In this document: piece after piece, positions 15,297 to 23,413 of the stretch
How positions within the stretch are numbered: position 1 is the stretch's first letter
How the letters are laid out: each line of letters opens with the position of its first letter
Assembly (NCBI GenBank): GCA_009775125.1
Contig: VSPD01000011.1
Coordinates: forward strand, 1-59,880
DNA: 59,880 nucleotides
Source: Muribaculaceae bacterium
GTDB lineage: Bacteria; Bacteroidota; Bacteroidia; Bacteroidales; Muribaculaceae
Direction of reading: 5' to 3'
Position numbers and translations under genes: made by a program
The notes under the pieces: model-generated
What the model saw: only the letters and a program-made list of their open reading frames with translations
The model's database searches: none
What the model was told of the DNA's origin: nothing

Positions 15297-15371
15297 CCTC
15301 CATAAAAACCAAAATTGCCATCGTGCCCAGCGTTTCAACGCGGGGTCACTCTTCCCAACTTCCCAACTTAA

Positions 15372-16106
15372 TTACTGTTCCGCCATCTCGCCCGGATGCT
15401 TCAGATAGTATTGCTCCAGCAGCGAATGGATGTCGAAATAATATGCCGACGGATCCTTGTCCGACTTCGGCTGCACCGAGATGCGCTCGTAGTACGGCGG
15501 AACAAATTCCTGAGCCTGAGCCGTAAGACCCGACAGATTCAGAAAATCATACTCATGGCGCGGGTACACCACTATCCAGGCATTGTCGGTGTCGGCGCCG
15601 GTGCCCGACGAGGCTATCGTGAGCAAAAGATGGTTCAGCTTATGCTTCCATATCTTTGCAAGATTCACCTTCGCCTTTTTTTCATATACATACACCAGGT
15701 TTTTAAGCTGCACAAGATCGACGGGATTGTTGGCAAGCTCCTCCTGGGCATATTGCATCATCATATCCTTCTCGGCGATGGTATGCTCATTCTTGTAATA
15801 GAGAGGCTCAATCTTGTTGAGGCGTTCGGCATCCACCGGCTCGCGGTAAGGGTCGAAATCCTCCTGAAAGAGAGTGCCGTAATAGAAATACCGGTAGTCG
15901 TCGTCGGTCATCACCGTGTCGTTGCTCATAAACATTTTAAGCAAACGCGGATAGTAGTAACGCGAATCGGGGTCGGTCGACTCCGTCTTTATCTTTTCAA
16001 GGTCGGGCTTTTCAACCTTTGGACGGTTCACCGCGCCGAAAGCGCAGGTCGAAACAGCCAAGGCAAACGCCAATATCGGATATTTCAGAAATTTCAAGGT
16101 AATCAT
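15372..16106 (-). CDS. DUF4919 exported protein
   Basis: A 244-residue protein with a signal peptide (MITLKFLKYPILAFALAVSTCAFGA) and a single DUF4919 domain: the YYYPRLLKMFMSNDTVMTDDDYRYFYYGTLF region, a helical middle, and the C-terminal SAYYFDIHSLLEQYYLKHP. DUF4919 is of unknown function and frequent in Bacteroidetes. Its ATG overlaps the stop of the upstream chimeric gene by four bases (ATGA). About the first 80 codons are duplicated in that upstream gene. It is the full-length copy of the family at this locus. Confidence 0.85.
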   Translation of the reverse strand: MITLKFLKYPILAFALAVSTCAFGAVNRPKVEKPDLEKIKTESTDPDSRYYYPRLLKMFMSNDTVMTDDDYRYFYYGTLFQEDFDPYREPVDAERLNKIEPLYYKNEHTIAEKDMMMQYAQEELANNPVDLVQLKNLVYVYEKKAKVNLAKIWKHKLNHLLLTIASSGTGADTDNAWIVVYPRHEYDFLNLSGLTAQAQEFVPPYYERISVQPKSDKDPSAYYFDIHSLLEQYYLKHPGEMAEQ

Positions 16107-17327
16107 TGCCAGTTATAAAATAATGTAGAAAGAATCAAACCGAGCATCGAGAAAAGCACCACCACAGGAAGCCCCTTGGCGCAGACATAATTGAAAAATT
16201 TGCGCGAAGGAAAATCGAGCTCGCGGCCCGTGTCGAGACGTCCCACGGCGAAGCCTCCAAGCAGGCAGCCGGCGGCCGACCCGAGGATAAGCGACGCCAT
16301 CGTGCCAAGCGAAAGCCCCACAACCATGCCTACAAGACCTCCGGCTGTGAGGTAGGCCATGCCCACTGTCGATTTCGACACCTGACGCGGAAGAAGCAGC
16401 ATCAACGCCACCGTCACGGCCGAGGCCACGCCCCAGAACACGAGCTGGCCCGCGGGCACACGTCCGTGGCCGCACAGCAACAAGGCCACATACACGGCTA
16501 TCACGCCCTCGACCCGGCCCTTCCGGGCCAGATAAAAAGCAAGCCATGCCACTGCGGCAAGCCCCAGCCCTAATATCACCAACAAGAATAAGAGAGTGCC
16601 GAAATATAAATAGCGGTAGTCGTCGTCGGTCATCTCCGCGTCGTCGGACATCTCCGTGTCGTTGCTCATAAACATTTTAAGCAAACGCGGGTAGCAGTAA
16701 CGCGAATCCGGGCCGATCGACTCAATCTTTATCTTTTCGAGGTCGGGCATCTCCACCCTTGGACAGTTCACCGTGGCGAAAGCACAGGACGAAACCGCCA
16801 AGGCAAACGCCAATATCGGATATTTCAGAAATTCCAAGGTAATCATTGCCAGTTATATGAGAATAATGGAGAAAGGATTAAGCCGAGCATCGAGAAAAGC
16901 ACCACCACCGGAAGCCCCTTGGCACAGACATAATTGAAGAACTTGCGAGAAGGGAAATCGAGCGCGCGGCCCGTGTCGAGACGCCCCACGGCAAAGGCTC
17001 CAAGCAGGCAGCCGGCAGCCGACCCGAGGATAAGCGACGCCATGGTGCCGAGAGAGAGCCCCACCACCATGCCGACAAGGCCGCCGGCTGTGAGGTAGGC
17101 CATGCCCACTGTCGATTTCGACACCTGACGCGGAAGGAGCAGCATCAACGCCACCGTCACTGCCGAGGCCACGCCCCAGAACACGAGCTGGCCCGCGGGC
17201 ACACGTCCGTGGCCGCACAGCAACAAGGCCACATACACGGCTATCACGCCCTCGACCCGGCCCTTCCAGGCCAAATAAAAAGCGAGACCTGCCACTGCGG
17301 CAAGCACCAGCCCGGCTATCACCATCA
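15869..17327. repeat. Tandem duplication (about 0.72-0.74 kb unit)
   Basis: Segment 15869-16587 and segment 16591-17327 are highly similar. Each contains the start of a DUF4919 gene followed (reading upstream) by a membrane-protein gene. The downstream copy is 18 bp shorter because of an in-frame SDDAEM codon insertion in the upstream copy. The junction near 16587-16591 fuses the DUF4919 codons to the membrane-protein codons. Confidence 0.85.
16103..16846 (-). CDS. Chimeric DUF4919 N-terminus / polytopic membrane protein
   Basis: This 247-residue product joins two genes. Residues 1 to about 86 are a duplicate of the DUF4919 signal peptide and N-terminal domain (ending DDDYRYLYFGTLLF). From there on the sequence is a near-copy of the membrane protein encoded at 16843-17349, with four or five hydrophobic helices (GVIAVYVALLLCG, LVFWGVASAVTVALMLLL, GMAYLTAGGLVGMVVGLSLG). 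The frame is intact across the junction. It overlaps both neighbours by four bases, so all three may be translationally coupled. Whether the fusion is functional is unknown. Confidence 0.8.
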   Translation of the reverse strand: MITLEFLKYPILAFALAVSSCAFATVNCPRVEMPDLEKIKIESIGPDSRYCYPRLLKMFMSNDTEMSDDAEMTDDDYRYLYFGTLLFLLVILGLGLAAVAWLAFYLARKGRVEGVIAVYVALLLCGHGRVPAGQLVFWGVASAVTVALMLLLPRQVSKSTVGMAYLTAGGLVGMVVGLSLGTMASLILGSAAGCLLGGFAVGRLDTGRELDFPSRKFFNYVCAKGLPVVVLFSMLGLILSTLFYNWQ

Positions 17328-17349
17328 AAAATATATCCATCGGTGTCAT
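16843..17349 (-). CDS. Small polytopic membrane protein of unknown function
   Basis: A 168-residue, Gly/Val/Leu-rich protein with about five predicted TM helices. It starts MTPMDIFLMVIAGLVLAAVAGLAFYLA. The long central segment TVGMAYLTAGGLVGMVVGLSLGTMASLILGSAAGCLLGAFAVG resembles glycine-zipper membrane segments. No family recognised. It is the parental copy of the membrane half of the chimeric gene, with which it is about 95 percent identical over 150 residues, and their ATGA overlap suggests an operon continuing into the DUF4919 genes. Confidence 0.7.
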   Translation of the reverse strand: MTPMDIFLMVIAGLVLAAVAGLAFYLAWKGRVEGVIAVYVALLLCGHGRVPAGQLVFWGVASAVTVALMLLLPRQVSKSTVGMAYLTAGGLVGMVVGLSLGTMASLILGSAAGCLLGAFAVGRLDTGRALDFPSRKFFNYVCAKGLPVVVLFSMLGLILSPLFSYNWQ

Positions 17350-17441
17350 CTCTCGTCTACTCTGTTTTTATAGATTATTGCAAAAATAACAAATATTTTT
17401 AAGCTCTGTCGCAACCAAGCCTCATTTTTTAACATTTGTTA

Positions 17442-17975
17442 TTAGACGCACTCCATATGTGTAAAAAAATGCCAGATAGCCAGGCCGGCCGAAACCGACA
17501 CGTTGAGCGAATGTTTGGTGCCGCGCTGCGGAATCTCGAGGCACACATCCGAGGCGTCCACCACTTCGGGCAGCACGCCGTCGACCTCATTGCCTATCAC
17601 TATGGCGTAGCGCCGCCCCGGCTCGGGCTTGAACTCCTGCAATTCCACCGACCCTTTCACCTGTTCGAGGCAGCACACCGTAACGCCCTCGGCCTGCAAC
17701 TCGCGCACGGCATCGAGCGTAGACTCACAGTAGGTCCACGCCACAGAATCCTCGGCGCCGAGAGCCGTCTTGTGTATCTCCGCCGACGGTGGCACGGCAG
17801 ATATGCCGCACAGCACCATCCGCTCCACGGCAAAGGCGTCGGAGGTGCGGAAGAGCGACCCTATATTATTGAGGCTGCGCACATTATCCACTACAAGCAC
17901 CAGCGGAGTCTTCTCTGCGGCGCGAAATTCATCCACCGTGGCACGGTGCAAATCAAAAATCGTTTTCTTTTCCAT
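17442..17975 (-). CDS. SpoU-type RNA 2'-O-methyltransferase (TrmH family)
   Basis: An AdoMet-dependent ribose methyltransferase of the SPOUT fold acting on tRNA or rRNA. In 177 residues it has motif 1 NVRSLNNIGSLFRTSDAF (about 28-45), motif 2 IVIGNEVDGV and motif 3 IPQRGTKHSLNVSVSAGLAIW, which form the knotted AdoMet site. It has no N-terminal substrate-binding extension, so it is a minimal TrmH/TrmL-like protein; the target nucleotide cannot be assigned. It is divergent from the nucleoside kinase gene. Confidence 0.88.
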   Translation of the reverse strand: MEKKTIFDLHRATVDEFRAAEKTPLVLVVDNVRSLNNIGSLFRTSDAFAVERMVLCGISAVPPSAEIHKTALGAEDSVAWTYCESTLDAVRELQAEGVTVCCLEQVKGSVELQEFKPEPGRRYAIVIGNEVDGVLPEVVDASDVCLEIPQRGTKHSLNVSVSAGLAIWHFFTHMECV

Positions 17976-18007
17976 ATTGCAAATTTAATAAACTTTTCCT
18001 ATATTTG
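17976..18007 (+). promoter_or_regulatory. Bacteroidetes-type promoter for the nucleoside kinase
   Basis: ATTG at 17976-17979, a 20-bp spacer and TATATTTG at 18000-18007. It is followed by a GCCACGG/CCGCGTTTCAACGCG hairpin repeat (18021-18046) and a CCCAACTCCC repeat just before the ATG at 18084. Confidence 0.65.
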
Positions 18008-18020
18008 CCAAGTTATATAG

Positions 18021-18082
18021 CCACGGCCCCCCGCGTTTCAACGCGACGGCCCCTATTCCCAACTCCCCCACTTCCCAACTCC
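18021..18082. repeat. CGCGTTTCAACGCG hairpin repeat plus CCCAACTTCCC run
   Basis: A member of the GCCACCGTGCCCCGCGTTTC family in the transcribed leader of the nucleoside kinase, followed directly by a TTCCCAACTCCC run that ends one base before the start codon. Confidence 0.65.
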
Positions 18083-18083
18083 C

Positions 18084-19751
18084 ATGAGCGAACAAATGAA
18101 AATATATTGCGTCAACCTCGAACGCTACATCGACATACAAGGCGGCGAAAAGCTTGTCGACATAGCCCGCACGCTCGACCTTCCCTTCGAGCCTATCTGC
18201 GCGCGCGTCAACAACAAGACCGAAAGCCTCCTCTACCAGGTTTTCGCCCCAAAGCAAGTCGAGTTCCTCGACAAGACAAGTCCTTCGGGAAGCCGCACCT
18301 ACGTCCGTTCGCTCTGCATGGTGCTCTACCGCGCCGTATCGAGCCTGTTTCCCGGGGTGCGGCTCCGCATTGAGCACGCCATATCACGGGGATGGTACGG
18401 GCGTCTGATCGGCCTCAACGGCCCTATATCTCATGCCGACATCGACGCTATCCGCGCCGAGATGCAGCGCATAATCGACGCCGACATCCCGTTCGAAAGA
18501 AAAGAACGCCTCACACGCGACGCTATCCGCATTTTCGAGCAGCAGGGCCTCATCGACAAGGTTGACCTGCTTTCGTCCATCCACTCTCTCTACACCGTCT
18601 ACTACCGTCTCGACGGCATCTGCGACAGCTACTACGGCACCCTGGCCCCCTCTACGGGATGCCTCCGGGTTTTCGCCATCGACCCTTATAAGGAAGGCTT
18701 CCTGCTGCGCTCCTTCGACTCCGAGAACCCCGCCGTGCCTCCGCAGCCCGTGACGCAGGAAAAAATGTACACGGCCTTTACCGACTACCTCGAATTCAAC
18801 TCCATCGTAGGGGTGCGCAACGCCGGCGAGCTCAACCGCACCGTCGAGGCCGGGCGCACAGCCATGCTCATAAACGTGGCCGAGGCCCTCCACGACAAAT
18901 ACATAGCCCGCATCTCCGACGAAATCACCGCCCGCTACCATCGCGGCGGGGCCCGCGTGGTGCTCATAGCCGGCCCGTCGTCGTCTGGAAAAACCACCAC
19001 GACCAAGCGTCTGGGCATCCAGCTGATGACCAACCTGCTCAAACCGCAGATGATATCGCTCGACGACTATTTCGTCGACCGCACCCAAACTCCGCGCGAC
19101 GCCGACGGCGACTACGACTATGAATCGCTCTATGCCCTCGACCTGCCGCTGTTCAACCGCGACCTCAACGCCATAATAGCCGGCGAGGAAGTGGCCCTGC
19201 CGACATATAATTTCCAGACCGGCACGCGCGAATACCGCGGAAACACCATCCGCCTCACCGAAGGCTCCATCCTCCTCATCGAGGGCATCCACGGCCTCAA
19301 TCCCGAGCTCACCGCCGCTGTGGCCGAGGACATGAAATTCCGCATCTACGTTTCCGCACTCACCACCATATCCATAGACGACCACAACTGGGTGCCCACC
19401 ACCGACAACCGCCTGCTCCGGCGCATAATCCGCGACTACAAATACCGGGGCGCCTCTGCCGAGGACACCATACGCCGCTGGCCGTCGGTGCGTCGCGGCG
19501 AGGAACGCTGGATTTTCCCCTATCAGGAAAATGCCGACGCCACGTTCAACTCGTCGCTGCTGTTCGAGCTGGGCGTAATGAAAGACTACGCCGAAGACAT
19601 CCTCGGCCGCGTTCCCCGCGACACCCCCGAATACGGCGAAGCCCACCGCCTGCGCAAATTCCTGTCCTATTTCCTCCCCATCGGCGAGAAAAACATCCCC
19701 TCCACCTCTCTGCTGAGAGAATTCCTCGGAGGCTCATCATTCCACTATTGA
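18084..19751 (+). CDS. Uridine kinase-like nucleoside kinase with TGS-like N-terminus
   Basis: A 555-residue cytoplasmic P-loop kinase. The N-terminal 60 residues (IYCVNLERYIDIQGGEKLVDIA) resemble the TGS domain and the following region resembles the second additional domain of threonyl-tRNA synthetase. From about 290 a uridine kinase/phosphoribulokinase-like domain begins, with Walker A GPSSSGKTTTTKR at about 297-309, the SLDDYFVDRTQTPRDADGDYDY substrate loop and LLIEGIHGLN. Such fused proteins are common in Bacteroidetes and Firmicutes and annotated as nucleoside kinases. The substrate is unverified, with uridine/cytidine most likely. Confidence 0.85.
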   Translation: MSEQMKIYCVNLERYIDIQGGEKLVDIARTLDLPFEPICARVNNKTESLLYQVFAPKQVEFLDKTSPSGSRTYVRSLCMVLYRAVSSLFPGVRLRIEHAISRGWYGRLIGLNGPISHADIDAIRAEMQRIIDADIPFERKERLTRDAIRIFEQQGLIDKVDLLSSIHSLYTVYYRLDGICDSYYGTLAPSTGCLRVFAIDPYKEGFLLRSFDSENPAVPPQPVTQEKMYTAFTDYLEFNSIVGVRNAGELNRTVEAGRTAMLINVAEALHDKYIARISDEITARYHRGGARVVLIAGPSSSGKTTTTKRLGIQLMTNLLKPQMISLDDYFVDRTQTPRDADGDYDYESLYALDLPLFNRDLNAIIAGEEVALPTYNFQTGTREYRGNTIRLTEGSILLIEGIHGLNPELTAAVAEDMKFRIYVSALTTISIDDHNWVPTTDNRLLRRIIRDYKYRGASAEDTIRRWPSVRRGEERWIFPYQENADATFNSSLLFELGVMKDYAEDILGRVPRDTPEYGEAHRLRKFLSYFLPIGEKNIPSTSLLREFLGGSSFHY

Positions 19752-19781
19752 TTTCTACAAATTAAAACATATAACAATTCT

Positions 19782-21077
19782 ATGAAACTTCTTTACCTTG
19801 CACTCATCGCCGCCGCCCTGCCCGTATCGGCGGCTGCCGACGCTCCGCGTCGCCCGCTCAACGCCACTCCCGTGTCGCGCCATGCGCAATCGGCCGACTC
19901 CCCACGCTCGCGCGCCACTGAAATCTGGCGTCCGGCCACCGAGACTGTCTACAACTATCGCAACGGATCGTGGATTCTCGATGAAACAATCCAGAAAACC
20001 TACGACGACGAAGGCCGCGTAATCCGCGAGGTATCCACCTCCGGCAAAGACACATACGTCATAACATATACCTACAACGAAAACGGAAAAGTGACCGAGC
20101 GCGTAGAGGCCGACCTCGTAAACGGCGTCGAGACTCCCACCCAGATCACATCCTACACCTACGATTCGCGCGTTACCGGCTTCATCACATCCATGCTCCG
20201 CAAAACCAGCTACGAAGGCTCATGGATCGAGGACGGATACAAACGCCCCGTGACCCGCAACGCCGACGGCAATGTAACAAACATCGACATATACGTGCCC
20301 TACAACGGCGAATACGACCACACCGAGCAGACAATCATCTCCTACAACGGCACCAACGCCGACACATACACCAAAAAAGCTCTCAAATACAACGGCCTCA
20401 CATTCTACTGGCAGACCGGCACCGAAGCCAAAAACATACAATGGGAAAACACCGACGGGCAAATCGTGGGCGACTTCTCAACCCTCGTGCTCGGCGAAAA
20501 CCGTGTGCTCAGCGCCGAGATGTACTATGAAGGCGACCCCGACGGCTTCCGCATCGTATCCTACCCCGACCCTGAAAAGCCCGATTTCATAGCTCTCGAA
20601 ACCGGACTCGACCAAAATGAAATCTACGAACGCCACTCCTACACCGAAACCGACGCCTACGGCTCATTCCTGGAAATCATCGAACTCCCCTACAACAACA
20701 CCGAGATGAAACTCATCGGCACATACGATTCTCACGGCAATCTCATAAGCCACGAAGAGTACGACACCGAAAACGGCGTGACAACTCTCGTACAGGGCGA
20801 AAAATACGATTACACCTACGACGAGGCCACCGGACAGCCTGTCGAAATAATCTTCAACGGTCTCGACGAAGCCTCCGACTACACAAAATACACTCCTATC
20901 TACAAATCGGTATTCTCTTCGTTTGTCGACACCGCCTCCACCCCGGCCATTGGCAACGACAACCCCGACGCACCCGTGCGCTACTTCAACCTCCAAGGCA
21001 TCGAAACCCGCACACCCGCGCCCGGAGCCGTCTACATCCGTCTCCAAGGCAAAAAAGCCGACAAAGTTATATTCTAA
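19782..21077 (+). CDS. Secreted protein with YD-type repeats and Bacteroidales C-terminal tail
   Basis: A 431-residue exported protein. The signal peptide is residues 1-19 (MKLLYLALIAAALPVSAAA). The body holds short strands of the type ITYTYNENGKVTERVEAD, ITSYTYDSRVTG and LIGTYDSHGNLISHEEYD, similar to YD/RHS-type repeats seen in Bacteroidetes surface proteins. The final residues YFNLQGIETRTPAPGAVYIR ... KVIF match the tail of the 651-residue secreted protein at 1653, so both may use the same export or anchoring route. No enzymatic motif is seen. It starts 30 bp after the kinase stop, perhaps from the same transcript. Confidence 0.75.
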   Translation: MKLLYLALIAAALPVSAAADAPRRPLNATPVSRHAQSADSPRSRATEIWRPATETVYNYRNGSWILDETIQKTYDDEGRVIREVSTSGKDTYVITYTYNENGKVTERVEADLVNGVETPTQITSYTYDSRVTGFITSMLRKTSYEGSWIEDGYKRPVTRNADGNVTNIDIYVPYNGEYDHTEQTIISYNGTNADTYTKKALKYNGLTFYWQTGTEAKNIQWENTDGQIVGDFSTLVLGENRVLSAEMYYEGDPDGFRIVSYPDPEKPDFIALETGLDQNEIYERHSYTETDAYGSFLEIIELPYNNTEMKLIGTYDSHGNLISHEEYDTENGVTTLVQGEKYDYTYDEATGQPVEIIFNGLDEASDYTKYTPIYKSVFSSFVDTASTPAIGNDNPDAPVRYFNLQGIETRTPAPGAVYIRLQGKKADKVIF

Positions 21078-21262
21078 TGCACGATGCACAATGCACGATG
21101 CACAATTGAGCTTTCAGCTCAATGCACAATTCACGATGCACGATGCACAATTGGCTTTCAGCTCAATGCACAATTCACGATGCACGATGCACAATTGGCT
21201 TTCAGCGCGAAGCCCGATTGTGCATCGTGCATTGTTAATTGTGCATCGTGAATTGTGCATTG
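21075..21262. repeat. ATGCACAAT tandem repeat array
   Basis: About 190 bp of short units GATGCACAAT / AATGCACAATTCACG, with a longer unit of about 57 bp (containing GGCTTTCAGCTCAATGCAC) repeated roughly three times. The last part runs in the reverse-complement sense (TTGTGCATCGTGAATTGTGC). It begins at the stop of the preceding gene. Related short runs are at 44547-44573 and 59799-59848. Confidence 0.8.
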
Positions 21263-21303
21263 GAAGGATTGTTACAAAAATTATGTTAATTTTAAAGCAA
21301 TCG

Positions 21304-21335
21304 TTTGTAGATATCGTCGTTTTTGTATAATTTTG
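21304..21335 (+). promoter_or_regulatory. Bacteroidetes-type promoter for the Lrp-lepB operon
   Basis: TTTG at 21304-21307, a 20-bp spacer and TAATTTTG at 21328-21335, 41 bp before the Lrp/AsnC ATG. Confidence 0.8.
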
Positions 21336-21375
21336 CCAATTATTTTCTCCCCTCATCACAAACAGTCTATTTCTC

Positions 21376-21837
21376 ATGGAAAAAATTGACAATCTCGACC
21401 GTAAGATTCTTGAAATAGTGATGCGCAACGCCCGCATTCCTTCCAAGGACGTGGCCACCGAATGTGGCGTATCCCGCGCCGCCATACACCAGCGCATCCA
21501 GCGCATGATCGACCTGAAAGTCATCACCGGCTCCGGCTATAACGTGAACCCCAAAATCCTCGGATACGCCACCTGCACATATATCGGAGTAAACCTCGAA
21601 CGAGGCTCCATGTACCGCGACGTAGTGGCCGAAATGGAAAAAATTCCCGAAATCGTGGAATGTCACTTCACAACCGGCCCGTACACCATGCTCATCAAGC
21701 TCTACGCCCGCGACAACGAGCACCTCATGCGCCTGCTCAACGACAATATCCAGATGATTCCCGGCGTGACCGGCACAGAGACCCTTATCTCACTCGAACA
21801 GTCGCTCAACCGCGAAATCCCAATCCATTACCAATAA
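21376..21837 (+). CDS. Lrp/AsnC family transcriptional regulator
   Basis: A 153-residue DNA-binding regulator. An N-terminal winged HTH (residues 4-60: NLDRKILEIVMRNARIPSKDVATECGVSRAAIHQRIQRM) is followed by the RAM ligand-binding/oligomerisation domain (residues 68-150, containing VECHFTTGPYTMLIKLYARDNEHLM). Family members sense amino acids and act as octamers. The effector is unknown. lepB starts 4 bp after its stop, so the two are almost certainly co-transcribed. Confidence 0.92.
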   Translation: MEKIDNLDRKILEIVMRNARIPSKDVATECGVSRAAIHQRIQRMIDLKVITGSGYNVNPKILGYATCTYIGVNLERGSMYRDVVAEMEKIPEIVECHFTTGPYTMLIKLYARDNEHLMRLLNDNIQMIPGVTGTETLISLEQSLNREIPIHYQ

Positions 21838-21841
21838 CACA

Positions 21842-23275
21842 ATGTCCGAAAAAACCTTCAAGGAACGCATAGCCGAAATCAAGACAACACGTTGGATCCG
21901 CTTCGCCGCCGTAGCCGCAATATACACCGCATGGGTGGCGTGGCTCGGCAACTGGTGGTGGATTCTTGGCCTTGTGCTTCTTTTCGACATATATATCACA
22001 GGCTACATACCTTTCACCTGGTGGAAGAAAAGCAAGAATCCGGCGGTGCGCACCGTGATGGGGTGGGTCGACGCAATAGTCTACGCGCTGGTGCTTGTGT
22101 ATTTCGTGTTTGCCTTCATCGGCCAGAATTATATGATACCCTCGTCGTCGCTGGAAAAGACCCTGCTCACCGGCGACTATCTGTGGGTGAACAAGTTTGT
22201 CTACGGCCCCCGGGTGCCCATGACTCCCGTCCACTTCCCTCTCGTCCATAACAAACTTCCCTGGCTGGGTTGCGACAGCTATCTCGACGCTCCCTCCAAT
22301 GCCTACCACCGCCTCGCCGGCCTGCGTTCTGTCGAGGCAGGCGACATCGTCGTGTTCAACTTTCCGGCAGGCGACACCATAGTCACGCTCCTTGAAGAGT
22401 CGCCGGAATATTACGAGCTTCTTGTCGAACGCTTCGGACGCGACTATATAAAGCAGCATCCCGAGACTTTCGGCGAAATAAAATACCGTCCCGTCGACCG
22501 CCGCGTCAATTTTGTGAAACGCGCCGTAGGCCTGCCCGGACAACGCTTGAAAATCGTCGACGACACAATCTATATCAACGGCGAGGCACAGCCTATGCCC
22601 AAACATGCGCAGCACAACTATATCGTGGCTCTCTCGGCTCCAATAACGGATGAATTCGTGCGCCGTTTCGACATAGCTCTTTCCGACATTCAGACTGTGG
22701 AGCAACCCGACCAGATTGCCGCTTTCTCGTCAATGATGGGCCTTACTCAACCGGCCAATTTCTATGCCTTGCCTCTGTCGCAGGGCATGATCGACGCTCT
22801 CGAAGCCGACGGCTCTCTGCTCGGCCGCGTAAAGATGAACAATCTCTGGGCGCTCGGCCAAGGCTCTATGTATCCCCGCGGCCTCGCCGACAACTGGACC
22901 GTGAACAACTGGGGAGGCTCCGGCGTGCTCATCCCGGCAAAAGGCACCACCGTGCGCCTCAACGAGGCGGCATGGCAGCTCTACAACCGCTGCATCCGCA
23001 ACTACGAGAACCATCCCGAGGCTTACTTCAAGGACGGACAGGCTTATATCGACGGCAAGCCCGCCGACAACTATACGTTCAATATGGACTATTATTTCAT
23101 GATGGGCGACAACCGCGACAACTCGCAGGACTCACGTTTCTGGGGCTTCGTTCCCGAGGACCACATCGTGGGCACGCCTATGATAGTACTCGCCTCGTTC
23201 GACGGCGAACGAGGCCTTTTCGACGGCAAACTGCGCTTCGACCGCATGTTTATCGACGCCAACCCCGACAAATAA
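21842..23275 (+). CDS. lepB: Signal peptidase I
   Basis: A membrane endopeptidase that removes Sec signal peptides. The 477-residue product has two N-terminal TM helices (about 22-50 and 72-95). The catalytic Ser lies in MIPSSSLEKTLLTGDYLWVNK, the general-base Lys in VNFVKRAVGLPGQRLKI, and box E in MMGDNRDNSQDSRFWGFVPEDHIVG. It is larger than the enterobacterial enzyme because of insertions between the Ser and Lys boxes and between the Lys box and box E (about 200 residues), a layout I know from Bacteroidetes. Confidence 0.93.
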   Translation: MSEKTFKERIAEIKTTRWIRFAAVAAIYTAWVAWLGNWWWILGLVLLFDIYITGYIPFTWWKKSKNPAVRTVMGWVDAIVYALVLVYFVFAFIGQNYMIPSSSLEKTLLTGDYLWVNKFVYGPRVPMTPVHFPLVHNKLPWLGCDSYLDAPSNAYHRLAGLRSVEAGDIVVFNFPAGDTIVTLLEESPEYYELLVERFGRDYIKQHPETFGEIKYRPVDRRVNFVKRAVGLPGQRLKIVDDTIYINGEAQPMPKHAQHNYIVALSAPITDEFVRRFDIALSDIQTVEQPDQIAAFSSMMGLTQPANFYALPLSQGMIDALEADGSLLGRVKMNNLWALGQGSMYPRGLADNWTVNNWGGSGVLIPAKGTTVRLNEAAWQLYNRCIRNYENHPEAYFKDGQAYIDGKPADNYTFNMDYYFMMGDNRDNSQDSRFWGFVPEDHIVGTPMIVLASFDGERGLFDGKLRFDRMFIDANPDK

Positions 23276-23299
23276 ACCAAGTATAAAGTTTTGGTGATA

Positions 23300-23341
23300 A
23301 AATAAAAAGTGATAAGGCGAAAAGCCTTATCACTTTTTATT
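23300..23341. terminator. Bidirectional terminator between lepB and the WbqC-family gene
   Basis: A 19-bp perfect stem AAATAAAAAGTGATAAGGC / GCCTTATCACTTTTTATTT with a GAAA loop. It has T-runs in both orientations, which suits the convergent genes on either side. Confidence 0.9.
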
Positions 23342-23350
23342 TATCAATGC

Positions 23351-23407
23351 AGGAACACAAGCCTCCGGCTTGTGACTTTATATCACAAGCCGGAGGCTTG
23401 TGTTCCT
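23351..23407. repeat. Inverted pair of CACAAGCC hairpin repeats, copy 4
   Basis: A forward copy (23351-23374) and its reverse complement (23384-23407) are separated by 9 bp, forming a 24-bp perfect inverted repeat between convergent genes. Confidence 0.85.
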
Positions 23408-23413
23408 GCCTTA

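Noticed and set aside
17383..17441. tRNA or small RNA gene in short spacers
   Set aside because: Spacers were scanned by eye for cloverleaf-like TTCnAnnC and CCA ends; none was found here or elsewhere in the window.
21075..21262. Regular repeats resembling a CRISPR array
   Set aside because: Units are degenerate, contain no unique spacers of constant length, reverse orientation within the array, and no cas genes are nearby.
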